DNA from: Hallerella sp964501065
GTDB lineage: Bacteria > Fibrobacterota > Fibrobacteria > Fibrobacterales > Fibrobacteraceae
Reading direction: 5' to 3'
Assembly (NCBI GenBank): GCA_964501065.1
Contig: CAZCRF010000040.1
Coordinates: 1-23,050 of the forward strand
DNA: 23,050 nucleotides
Of this stretch, positions 15,803-22,767 are shown one piece after another. Positions within the stretch are counted from its first letter, which is position 1, and each line of letters begins with the position of its first letter. The translations under genes and the position numbers were made by a program. Under the pieces are notes generated by a model, which was not told where the DNA came from, made no database searches, and worked only from the letters and a program-made list of their open reading frames with translations.

Positions 15803-16644
15803 AGCGGTTCGCCATCGTCATTCTTTTGCTATTCGTCCAAATCGCCGTTTCGGGAGAATCCTCGAATCGAGAATTTTTGACTTTGGCCAGTTACAACATC
15901 CGTTGGCAATCTGCCGGAGACGCGGAAAATGGCGATGCGTGGAGCAAGAGAAAACGGCCAATTGCTGACCTGATCCGCTTTTACGACTTCGACATCGTCG
16001 GAATCCAAGAGGGCTCCGCTTCCAAGAATGCGGCTTTGCGGGAACTTCTCCCCGGCTATGAATTCCTCACCCTCGACTCGAATGACGCCAATCCGCTGCT
16101 GGTCCGCAAGGGAATGTTCCGGGTGCGTCGGGCCGGGCGTTTTTATTTGTCGTCGAATCCAGGCAAGCGCCAAAAGGGGTGGGACGCCAAGCATATCCGC
16201 TACTGCAATTGGTTTGAATTGGAATTCGAGGGAAAACGTTTTTTCGTCTTCAACACCCATTTCGATTACCACGGAAAAAAGGCGAAATTGGAAAGTGCCC
16301 GGTTCGTCCCCGAAAAAGTCCAAAGCATCGCCCGGGAAAAGCCTTTTCTCTTCTCCGGCGACTTCAACTCCGCCGCCGCTTCGCAACCCTATGAACTCCT
16401 GACCTCTTCCGGAATCCTTCTCGATGCGAAGTCCCGTGCGGAATTTTCGTATGAAGTCAAAAAGAGCTACAACTATTTTGACCCGCAAAAATACAGCCCT
16501 TGGGATTTGGATCATATTTTTACGAATTCTCTCGTCCACATACATCGGTTTGGCGTGTTGAACGACGTTTATTATGACGGGGAAAAGTTCCGCTATCCGT
16601 CTGATCATTCTCCGCTAGTTGTCGTTTTCCGCTTGGAAAATTGA
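15799..16644 (+). CDS. Secreted endonuclease/exonuclease/phosphatase-fold hydrolase
   Basis: The 281-residue protein starts with a typical signal peptide (hydrophobic 4-17, likely cleaved near 19) and so acts outside the cytoplasm. The rest is a complete DNase I-like (EEP) domain with its metal-site residues in order: SYNIRW (Asn33), GIQEG (Glu71), NTHFDY (His154), GDFN (Asp188, Asn190), an LDHIF segment, and SDHSP (Asp269, His270). EEP enzymes cleave phosphodiester or phosphomonoester bonds in nucleic acids, inositol phosphates or sphingomyelin. The start overlaps the transferase stop (ATGA), so the two are translated together. That context raises the possibility that it trims a phosphodiester polymer, though an extracellular nuclease is the default reading. 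No lipobox is seen. Confidence 0.85.
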   Translation: MKRFAIVILLLFVQIAVSGESSNREFLTLASYNIRWQSAGDAENGDAWSKRKRPIADLIRFYDFDIVGIQEGSASKNAALRELLPGYEFLTLDSNDANPLLVRKGMFRVRRAGRFYLSSNPGKRQKGWDAKHIRYCNWFELEFEGKRFFVFNTHFDYHGKKAKLESARFVPEKVQSIAREKPFLFSGDFNSAAASQPYELLTSSGILLDAKSRAEFSYEVKKSYNYFDPQKYSPWDLDHIFTNSLVHIHRFGVLNDVYYDGEKFRYPSDHSPLVVVFRLEN

Positions 16645-16673
16645 AAGCTATTCCTGTCTGAAACAGTCTTTGC

Positions 16674-16679
16674 TATATT
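16674..16679 (+). promoter_or_regulatory. -10-like hexamer TATATT of tagD
   Basis: TATATT in the context TTTGCTATATTTC predicts transcription at 16686, one base before ATG 16687. There is no room for a Shine-Dalgarno sequence, so the mRNA should be essentially leaderless. Confidence 0.5.
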
Positions 16680-16686
16680 TCTTGCT

Positions 16687-17091
16687 ATGAAAAAATACCG
16701 CCGAGCCATCACTTACGGGACGTTCGATTTGTTTCACATCGGGCATCTCCGGCTTCTCAAGAGAATCGCCTCCTTGGCGGATGAATTGTATGTCGCCGTC
16801 TCGTCCGACGAGTTCAACGCCCTGAAAGGGAAAAAGTGCACGATTCCCTTTGAAGACCGCGCGGAAATCGTCGAAGCGCTCTCTTGCGTCACCAAGGTTC
16901 TCCGGGAGGACAATTGGGAGCAGAAAGTTCTGGATGTCCAAAAATACAAGTGCGACCTTTTCGTGATGGGGGACGATTGGACGGGAAAATTCGATTTTTT
17001 GAAGCCATACTGCGAAGTCCTTTACTTGCCTCGGACGCCGAACGTCAGTACGACGGACATTAAAAGTTCGTTGAAAACGGCTTTGAAGTAG
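16687..17091 (+). CDS. tagD: Glycerol-3-phosphate cytidylyltransferase
   Basis: TagD makes CDP-glycerol from CTP and glycerol-3-phosphate. The 134-residue product matches B. subtilis TagD (129 residues) along its whole length. It has GTFDLFHIGH with the HxGH nucleotide motif at 17-20, then SSDEFN, NWEQK, the stretch VMGDDW.GKFDFLK, and a C-terminal PRTPNVSTT corresponding to the RTEGISTT signature. This gives the locus its own CDP-glycerol supply, for which the three CDP-glycerol-transferase-like proteins are natural users. It begins 42 bases after the hydrolase gene with its own -10-like element. It ends 12 bases before the ligase gene, so those two are probably co-transcribed. Confidence in function is high. 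Confidence 0.95.
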   Translation: MKKYRRAITYGTFDLFHIGHLRLLKRIASLADELYVAVSSDEFNALKGKKCTIPFEDRAEIVEALSCVTKVLREDNWEQKVLDVQKYKCDLFVMGDDWTGKFDFLKPYCEVLYLPRTPNVSTTDIKSSLKTALK

Positions 17092-17103
17092 TTTTCTTGT
17101 CAG

Positions 17104-18465
17104 ATGAGTTTGCTGGTCTTTCTGCTTTTTTGCGTTTTGCTGGGAATCATTTTTTTCGGCACTTTGCAAACTCGATTCATCGCTTTGTTTGTGGGGACGA
17201 TTTTGTTCCCGAATGTCTGTTTGTTGACGACAAGTCCTTCCATTTCGCCTCAGCATCTATTCCTTTATGCATTTCTGCTTGTCGAAATATTCAAATATCC
17301 TTATGAAACGAAAGAGGATGTTTTGGGAAATCCGTTGCGGATTCCATTTTTGTTTTTACTTTTCAGCTATATTGGCACGGCTGTGTTCAGTTCCACACCA
17401 TTTGTTAAAGATTTATATTACGGACTTCGTGATTTCGTGGATACTTTCGCCTATTTGTTTGTCGCTTATAGTGTCGGGAAACGCATATCCTTGGATGATT
17501 TTGCCCAAAAAATCATTCCCATTTTGACTGTTTGCTGCCTCTTCGGAATATTGGAAGCCGCTCTCAATGAAAATATTCCTTACAAAATCATCAATTCGGC
17601 CTTTCCTCAGTACAATGGAATTTACGACCTCAACAGATCGATTTCCCTAAGCCAGGATTGGCGCATTCGCACCTGCTTTACGACGAAGCATCCCACGGCC
17701 TGGGGAACTCTTTTGTTGGGGCTGTTCCTGTTTTACCTTCCTTACTTGAGGTCTGGTACAATCGGCAGGCCAAAAGTCCTTTCCATTCTCTGCTTGCTCG
17801 GCCTCAACATCTTGTTGTGCGGGTCTAGGACTGCATGGGTTTGTTTGGCAATAGGCGTATTTCTTTTTGTCACGTCCAGATTCAAACCCATTTTCAAAAT
17901 TATCGTTTATGGAATTTTGCTGTTTTGTTCATCGATTATCTTGGCGTTTATGTTAAGTCAATTTGCATACAGTAAAGGCTCTTCCCTTGATTTCCGGATG
18001 CGACAATTGATTTTTTCCTACCTGACCATACAGAATGCACCGGTGTTTGGGAATGGCAATGGTTTTGCTTCTCACAATCTTTTTGAAGAGGGGGAAAGTT
18101 CTTCGGGAGCGCGGAGGGTGCAGGATAATTCCGGCAACGATATGGGGGGGCTGGAATCCGTCGTGTTCAAACTTCTCATAGACCGAGGTTTTGTGGGGCT
18201 TTTCAGTTATTATTTGTTGCTGGCTTGGCTATTCGTCCTCTTCTTCAAGGGAAAGTCGTTTGAATCCAGGGATGTTCATATAAGCCTTTTCGTGGGAGCT
18301 TTGTTCTTGACGATGTCCGGTTCCATCGGGAACAGCTCCGCGTTCCTTTTTATGCTCTGGGGGGTGGAACTGGGACGGATTGAATCCCTAAGACTTCAAA
18401 AAGAAGACCGCGTTGTCAATGACGGCGAATTCGCATCAACAGAGCCAAAAGAAAATCCAGCCTGA
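17104..18465 (+). CDS. O-antigen ligase/polymerase-family membrane protein
   Basis: The 453-residue protein has about 10-12 predicted membrane helices. It also has the family feature of a GSRTAWV segment opening a helix (about 240-246), as in Wzy_C/WaaL-type proteins. A larger extracytoplasmic loop (about 285-360) contains the stretch FGNGNGFASHN and an acidic GEGESS-like part. Members either polymerise lipid-linked repeat units (Wzy) or ligate polysaccharide to lipid A core (WaaL). Sequence alone does not decide between them. Together with the flippase it completes a Wzx/Wzy-type export route. The sequence is A+T-rich compared with flanking housekeeping genes. Its last 50 bases overlap the 3' end of the glycosyltransferase gene on the other strand, and no terminator is seen between them. 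Confidence 0.8.
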   Translation: MSLLVFLLFCVLLGIIFFGTLQTRFIALFVGTILFPNVCLLTTSPSISPQHLFLYAFLLVEIFKYPYETKEDVLGNPLRIPFLFLLFSYIGTAVFSSTPFVKDLYYGLRDFVDTFAYLFVAYSVGKRISLDDFAQKIIPILTVCCLFGILEAALNENIPYKIINSAFPQYNGIYDLNRSISLSQDWRIRTCFTTKHPTAWGTLLLGLFLFYLPYLRSGTIGRPKVLSILCLLGLNILLCGSRTAWVCLAIGVFLFVTSRFKPIFKIIVYGILLFCSSIILAFMLSQFAYSKGSSLDFRMRQLIFSYLTIQNAPVFGNGNGFASHNLFEEGESSSGARRVQDNSGNDMGGLESVVFKLLIDRGFVGLFSYYLLLAWLFVLFFKGKSFESRDVHISLFVGALFLTMSGSIGNSSAFLFMLWGVELGRIESLRLQKEDRVVNDGEFASTEPKENPA

Positions 18466-19453
18466 AATAAGCCAGAAAAGCGAAAATTCTTTCGTTTCGG
18501 ATGAGTCGTAATTGTGGGATTTTCTTTAGAAACGGGCGGTAAAAGTCTTCATTCAAAATTTTCTTTGAAGTCAAGTATTTTTGAAGGAAAGAGCCTTTGG
18601 CGGAAAACATTTGGGCGATTTGCTTTTTCACGTAGTACACGAATCGGGCATCATACGCCAAATAAAAGTCGGTACTCTTTTGGTGTGAACTCAAAAATTG
18701 CAAAATTTCTTTTGAAATCGCTTGATAAACCGCTAACGAAGAAAAATCGAACGAATGGCAAAGGGAGGCATTCAACACGCGGTAATGGTAGGTGGTTTTT
18801 TGGACGTAAACGACGCATTTCGCAAATTGAAAAATTTGTAATGCGACCATCCCGTCTTCAAACAGGCTGATAGTCAGGGGAAATTGAATGTTATTTTCTT
18901 TGAGTAAGCTGCGTCGAATCAGTTTCGTCCAAAGTGCGCCGAAGAGATAGCTGCTTTGATTGGTGTAAAGCGGAGAGTAGGAGCCGTAAAGGACTGTCTG
19001 CTGAATTTGATTAATGAACTTGCGGTCGCGAGTGATAAACGGTTTTGCAAAGAATTGGGATTTCTTTTTCGCGCCGTTTTCTTTGAATGAATCATGATCC
19101 GTGATGACGACATCCGCATCGGCATCGATTGCCGCTCGATAGGCGGTTTCCAACGCTTCGTTAGAAAGAAAATCGTCCGAGTCCACGAACAGGACGTAAT
19201 CCCCCTGAGCCATGGAAAGCCCTGCGTTGCGCGCCGCAGAGACTCCGCGATTCTCTGTGTGGAGCACGCGCATCCGAGCCTCTTTTTCAGCGAAGTCGTC
19301 GAGCCTCTTTGCTGAAATTCCGTCCGTGCTGCCGTCGTCGATGGCGACAATTTCAAAGTCGGAAAAAGTTTGATTTTGGATGCTTTCCAGGCATTCCGAC
19401 AGATATTTGGCGGAATTGTAAACGGGAATGATGACGCTAATTTTCGGAGTCAT
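18416..19453 (-). CDS. Family 2 glycosyltransferase
   Basis: This 345-residue GT-A enzyme has the GT2 signatures: ISVIIPVYN at the N-terminus (about 5-13), AIDDGSTD (37-44), and the metal-binding DSDD at 91-94 in YVLFVDSDDF. GVSAARNAG at about 70-78 is also typical. The C-terminal 150 residues are variable and basic, with no clear membrane helix. It probably adds one sugar to the lipid-linked repeat unit on the cytoplasmic side. Donor and linkage are not predictable. Its start overlaps the end of the upstream LicD gene by 17 bases, which makes it the last gene of a four-gene minus-strand unit. The 3' end overlaps the convergent ligase gene. Confidence 0.9.
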   Translation of the reverse strand: MTPKISVIIPVYNSAKYLSECLESIQNQTFSDFEIVAIDDGSTDGISAKRLDDFAEKEARMRVLHTENRGVSAARNAGLSMAQGDYVLFVDSDDFLSNEALETAYRAAIDADADVVITDHDSFKENGAKKKSQFFAKPFITRDRKFINQIQQTVLYGSYSPLYTNQSSYLFGALWTKLIRRSLLKENNIQFPLTISLFEDGMVALQIFQFAKCVVYVQKTTYHYRVLNASLCHSFDFSSLAVYQAISKEILQFLSSHQKSTDFYLAYDARFVYYVKKQIAQMFSAKGSFLQKYLTSKKILNEDFYRPFLKKIPQLRLIRNERIFAFLAYFRLDFLLALLMRIRRH

Positions 19454-20285
19454 CTAGAACCTGTTCGCCAATCCTCGTTAACCCGTGGTGATTGCGCTCG
19501 TTTTCTTTGGGCGGCTTCATATAGTCGCCGTAAAGTTGCGTGCAGACGAAGTCGTAGTCCACCGGACCGCAGATTTCCGTGTCTTCGAAGGGGTACATCT
19601 TTCCTGTTCCGTAGTGCTTTTTGTGGAACATTTCCCGAAATTTATAGGCCCCCATCGCATTGACCAAGAAATCCGATTTTTCATAAGGGATGCCCGTCAG
19701 AGCCTTTTCCAAACGGTTCAAACACTTCTTCGTGTCGAAAAGCTTCTGGATCGGCGTATGGAGTCCCACCCAAATTAAAATGCGTTCGATGAAGGGACGG
19801 TCTTTCTTTTCGACGTTCACCAGGGTGTCGAAGCAGGAAAAGCGGTACATCGCCCGCAGGAACAACACTTGAAAGACTTTCCACTTGCGCAAGACGGGAT
19901 GATTCGGCATGGCATCTAACGGGAAAATGTCAATCCATGCGAAAGTTTCTTCCGCCTTCATTTTATCGTGCCGGACGATTTTCATCCCTTCGTCTTCTAA
20001 ATGTCCGAAGTAACGAATATAGTCTTTTGAATTGTGAAAGGTGTGAAAGTGGATACCCTTGGGCAACGGATTTTCTTCCAGTATTTTACAAAGACGGTCG
20101 TAATCCGGGCGGGGGACTCCGACGTCGATGTCGTCGTCCCAAGGAATGAATCCCCGATGACGCACTGCGCCGAGCAATGTGCCGCCTAACGCAAAATACC
20201 GAATCGAGTGCTCTTGGCAGATGCCCTGAAAAATCTTGAGCAGTTCCAATTCTTTCAGCTGCAATTGCCGAAGCGAATGACTCAT
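19437..20285 (-). CDS. LicD-family phosphotransferase (copy 1)
   Basis: LicD proteins (related to eukaryotic fukutin) transfer phosphocholine, ribitol phosphate or similar groups from CDP donors to glycans. The 282-residue product carries the family core: GGTLLGAVRH at 34-43 followed by GFIPWDDDID, with the Asp cluster at about 50-54. A second block, WIDIFPLDAMPN, lies near 117-128. The last third contains YKFREMF and the conserved YPFED segment. It overlaps the upstream paralog by four bases and the downstream GT2 gene by 17. No choline uptake, kinase or cytidylyltransferase genes (licA-C) are in the window. A phosphopolyol from the CDP-glycerol or CDP-alditol pool is thus a reasonable alternative to phosphocholine. 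Confidence 0.9.
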   Translation of the reverse strand: MSHSLRQLQLKELELLKIFQGICQEHSIRYFALGGTLLGAVRHRGFIPWDDDIDVGVPRPDYDRLCKILEENPLPKGIHFHTFHNSKDYIRYFGHLEDEGMKIVRHDKMKAEETFAWIDIFPLDAMPNHPVLRKWKVFQVLFLRAMYRFSCFDTLVNVEKKDRPFIERILIWVGLHTPIQKLFDTKKCLNRLEKALTGIPYEKSDFLVNAMGAYKFREMFHKKHYGTGKMYPFEDTEICGPVDYDFVCTQLYGDYMKPPKENERNHHGLTRIGEQVLDDSEN

Positions 20286-21130
20286 GCGGATTCTTTGATG
20301 AAGGACGCCTTGTGGACGTTGCGGTCTTTTTCTTCAGGTTCTCGCATGTAATCCCCGTACATTTGCGAAAGAATCTTGTCGCTGTTTTCCGGGCCGTTCA
20401 GCATCATTCCTTCAAAAGGATACTTTTTGCCGCGCCCGTAATACGATTTGGGGAACATTTCCTTGAATTTATACTGCCCCATAAAATTGACAAGCCATTC
20501 CGATTGGCGGAGATCATACCGTTTTAAACATTTATCCAGCACATCCAACCACTCGCGGTACGATTTGCGCCCTTTGAAATGGGTCAGCTCGACGAACTTG
20601 ATGACAAGCCGTTCCGAAAGGGGACGGTGGGGACGTTTCAAGTTTATCTTGTCGAAGCAGGAAATGTGGTAGCGCATTCGCACCCAAAGCAGACGCAATT
20701 TGTGAATTTGCCGCAAGGCGAAGTTGTTCGGCATTCCGTCCAAGGGGAATATGTCCACCCAGACGTTTTCTTTCCGGGGAATTAGGCTGCCTTCGCGCTT
20801 CATCATATATCGCGTGTCGACAATTCGCGCAAAGTAGTAATGATGGTCCGTTTCGTCGAAATAAGTTCGCAGCTCAAGATGGTCGGGCAGACTTTGGGAT
20901 ATCGTTTTCAGGAAAACTTCATAGTCGCCGCGTTCCAGTCCGATGTCGATGTCGTCATCCCAAGGAATGAATCCTTGGTGGCGAACTGCGCCGAGCAACG
21001 TCCCGCCTAAAAGATAGTAGGACAGGGAATGCTCTTCAAGAAAGGGCTTGACCGCCTTGAAAACAGCCAAAATCTTTTCTTGAGCCTCTGTCAAGGGGAC
21101 AGGGAGCTTTGTTTTGGAATCGAGTCCCAT
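20282..21130 (-). CDS. LicD-family phosphotransferase (copy 2)
   Basis: This 282-residue paralog of the next gene has the same length and layout. It shows GGTLLGAVRH at 42-51, PWDDDID at about 56-62, WVDIFPLDGMPN, then YKFKEMFPKSYYGRGKKYPFE near the C-terminus. The first 35 residues and the middle region differ more. Two similar LicD proteins side by side suggest that two positions of the repeat unit, or two different donors, are used. The gene begins two bases after the ugd stop and overlaps the downstream licD-like gene by four bases (ATGA), so expression is coupled along the unit. The transferred group is not identified. Confidence 0.9.
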   Translation of the reverse strand: MGLDSKTKLPVPLTEAQEKILAVFKAVKPFLEEHSLSYYLLGGTLLGAVRHQGFIPWDDDIDIGLERGDYEVFLKTISQSLPDHLELRTYFDETDHHYYFARIVDTRYMMKREGSLIPRKENVWVDIFPLDGMPNNFALRQIHKLRLLWVRMRYHISCFDKINLKRPHRPLSERLVIKFVELTHFKGRKSYREWLDVLDKCLKRYDLRQSEWLVNFMGQYKFKEMFPKSYYGRGKKYPFEGMMLNGPENSDKILSQMYGDYMREPEEKDRNVHKASFIKESA

Positions 21131-21132
21131 TT

Positions 21133-22506
21133 TTATTCCACTTCGCCCTTCCCCACATTCGCGACATCGAACCCGATGTTGCGGAGAGAGGAGGCGTCCA
21201 AGATGTTCCGCCCGTCATAGACGAAGGCAGGTTTTTCCATGCTTTTGTAAATGCGTTTCCAGTCGAGTTCGGCAAAGCATTTCCATTCCGTGCAGACGAC
21301 GACGGCGTGCGCCCCTTCGGCGGCCTTGTATGGGTCGTCTTCAAAGGAAACGCGATCCAGCACGTCCTTCAAATCGCGTTTCGCGTCGGGAATCGCTTTC
21401 GGGTCCGTCACGACGGGGAGAGCGTGTTCGGCGAGCAAGTCGCGCACGACCAGATTCGCCGGGCTTTCCCGGGTGTCGCCCGTGTTCGCCTTGAAGGCAA
21501 AACCGAAGACTGCAATTTTTTTCCCGGCAATCGTGTTGAACATGTGTTCGAGCATGCGGCTGGTGACCCGGTGCGTCTGCCATTCGTTGATTTTGACGAC
21601 GCTCTCCCAATAGGCGGCCACTTCCGGGAGACCGTAATAACCGCACAGGTAGACGAGGTTCAGAATGTCTTTTTTGAAGCAGCTGCCTCCAAAGCCGATG
21701 GATGCCTTGAGGAACTTGGAGCCGATGCGGCGGTCCTTGCCCATGACAAAGGCGACTTCATCCACGTCGGCCCCCGTCTTTTCGCAAAGGGCGCTAATCG
21801 AGTTGATGGAGCTGATTCGCTGGGCGAGGAACGCGTTTGCGGTGAGCTTCGTCAGCTCTGAACTCCAGAGGTTCGTCGTGAGGATGCGGTCGCGGGGAAC
21901 CCAATGGGCGTAAATGTCGACCACTTTCTGCAGAGCGGCGAGGCCGGACTTCGACTGGTGGCTTCCGATGAGCACGCGGTCCGGTTCGAACAGGTCTTGG
22001 ATGGCTGTCCCTTCCGCCAGGAATTCCGGATTCGAAAGGACTTCGAAGTGGAGTCCCTTGTCGTTCGAGTTGAGGATGCGCTCCATGGCTGCGGCCGTGC
22101 GGACGGGCAACGTCGACTTCTCGACGATAATCTTGTCGTTCTGCGCCACTTCGAGAATTTCTCGCGCGGTCTTTTCCCAATATTGCAGGTTGGAGGCCTT
22201 GCCTGCCCCGCGCCCGAACGTCTTGGTCGGCGTGTTGACGCTCACGAAGATGATGTCCGCTTCCTTGACTGCGGCCGGGATGTCCGTGCTGAAAAAGAGG
22301 TTGCGCCCACGTGCGCGTTTGACGACCTCTTCCAGTCCAGGTTCAAAAATGGGGAGACTCTCGCTGTTCCAAGCATCGATCCGCGCTTGGTTGATATCGA
22401 CTACGGTCACTTTCACGTCCGGGCATTTGTCCGCGATGACAGTCATCGTGGGGCCGCCTACGTAACCGGCTCCGATGCACAAGACATTCGTTTTGAATTC
22501 CATCAT
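21133..22506 (-). CDS. ugd: UDP-glucose 6-dehydrogenase
   Basis: Ugd oxidises UDP-glucose twice with NAD+ to UDP-glucuronate, a common capsule precursor. The 457-residue protein shows the Rossmann motif GAGYVGG at 12-18, the SVNTPTKT segment, STLPVRTA, NPEFLAEG, and the catalytic-Cys signature GFGGSCFKKD near 272. The C-terminal UDP-binding domain includes FGFAFKANTGDTRESPA. The SVNTPTK, FEPDRVLIG and LNLVYLC features are those of the longer, animal/plant-like branch rather than the short enterobacterial type. Of three in-frame ATGs (22512, 22506, 22503), 22506 is chosen because the promoter places transcript start exactly there; the N-terminus is thus a leaderless prediction. First gene of the ugd-licD-licD-GT2 unit. 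Confidence 0.95.
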   Translation of the reverse strand: MMEFKTNVLCIGAGYVGGPTMTVIADKCPDVKVTVVDINQARIDAWNSESLPIFEPGLEEVVKRARGRNLFFSTDIPAAVKEADIIFVSVNTPTKTFGRGAGKASNLQYWEKTAREILEVAQNDKIIVEKSTLPVRTAAAMERILNSNDKGLHFEVLSNPEFLAEGTAIQDLFEPDRVLIGSHQSKSGLAALQKVVDIYAHWVPRDRILTTNLWSSELTKLTANAFLAQRISSINSISALCEKTGADVDEVAFVMGKDRRIGSKFLKASIGFGGSCFKKDILNLVYLCGYYGLPEVAAYWESVVKINEWQTHRVTSRMLEHMFNTIAGKKIAVFGFAFKANTGDTRESPANLVVRDLLAEHALPVVTDPKAIPDAKRDLKDVLDRVSFEDDPYKAAEGAHAVVVCTEWKCFAELDWKRIYKSMEKPAFVYDGRNILDASSLRNIGFDVANVGKGEVE

Positions 22507-22512
22507 GACCAT

Positions 22513-22541
22513 AATTTAATTATTTACGGAAATACTTGCAA
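22513..22541 (-). promoter_or_regulatory. Promoter of the ugd-licD unit (TTGCAA-N17-TAAATT)
   Basis: On the minus strand TTGCAA (22536-22541) and TAAATT (22513-22518) are spaced by 17 bases. The -10 box directly abuts the first in-frame ATG (22512). A start seven bases past the box falls on the ATG at 22506. No Shine-Dalgarno sequence is present. Confidence 0.55.
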
Positions 22542-22561
22542 TTGCCAAGAGCTTATTTCTA

Positions 22562-22600
22562 CGGGAAATGTGCGCAAATCGTTCCCGGAGTTTTTTATTT
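22562..22600 (+). terminator. Weak hairpin with T-run upstream of ugd
   Basis: CGGGAA (22562-22567) pairs with TTCCCG (22582-22587) across a 14-base loop. GAG and TTTTTTATTT follow on the plus strand. It resembles a terminator for rightward transcription, but no plus-strand gene ends here. It might stop antisense transcripts leaving the ugd promoter region, or be chance. Confidence 0.3.
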
Positions 22601-22629
22601 GAAGCGAGAGGCTACGAGGGCGTTGAACC

Positions 22630-22767
22630 GGGCTGGATAGGGATTAGGGGCTAGTGGCTAGGGACTAGTGGGGAGTGGTTAGGAATTAGGAGTTGGTGGT
22701 TAGTGAAAGTGAGGCTTGCGCTTTGTGCAATTAGGAATGCATAATGCATAATGCGGAATGAAGAATT
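22630..22767. repeat. Degenerate TAG/GTGG-rich repeats and a GCATAAT tandem
   Basis: From 22630 to 22705 the sequence drifts through variants of GGATTAGG, CTAGTGG, GACTAGTGGGG, GTTAGG and GGTTAGTG, with almost no C. A GCATAAT tandem follows at 22739-22754. Similar sequence in the opposite orientation lies at 407-452. No gene is credible here. Confidence 0.55.

Noticed and set aside
21109..22602. Plus-strand frames opposite ugd (250 and 232 codons)
   Set aside because: Both are shadows of ugd, which has full-length family motifs on the minus strand.
22630..22767. CRISPR-like or direct-repeat array at the right end
   Set aside because: Units vary in length and sequence, there are no equal spacers, and no cas gene is in the window.
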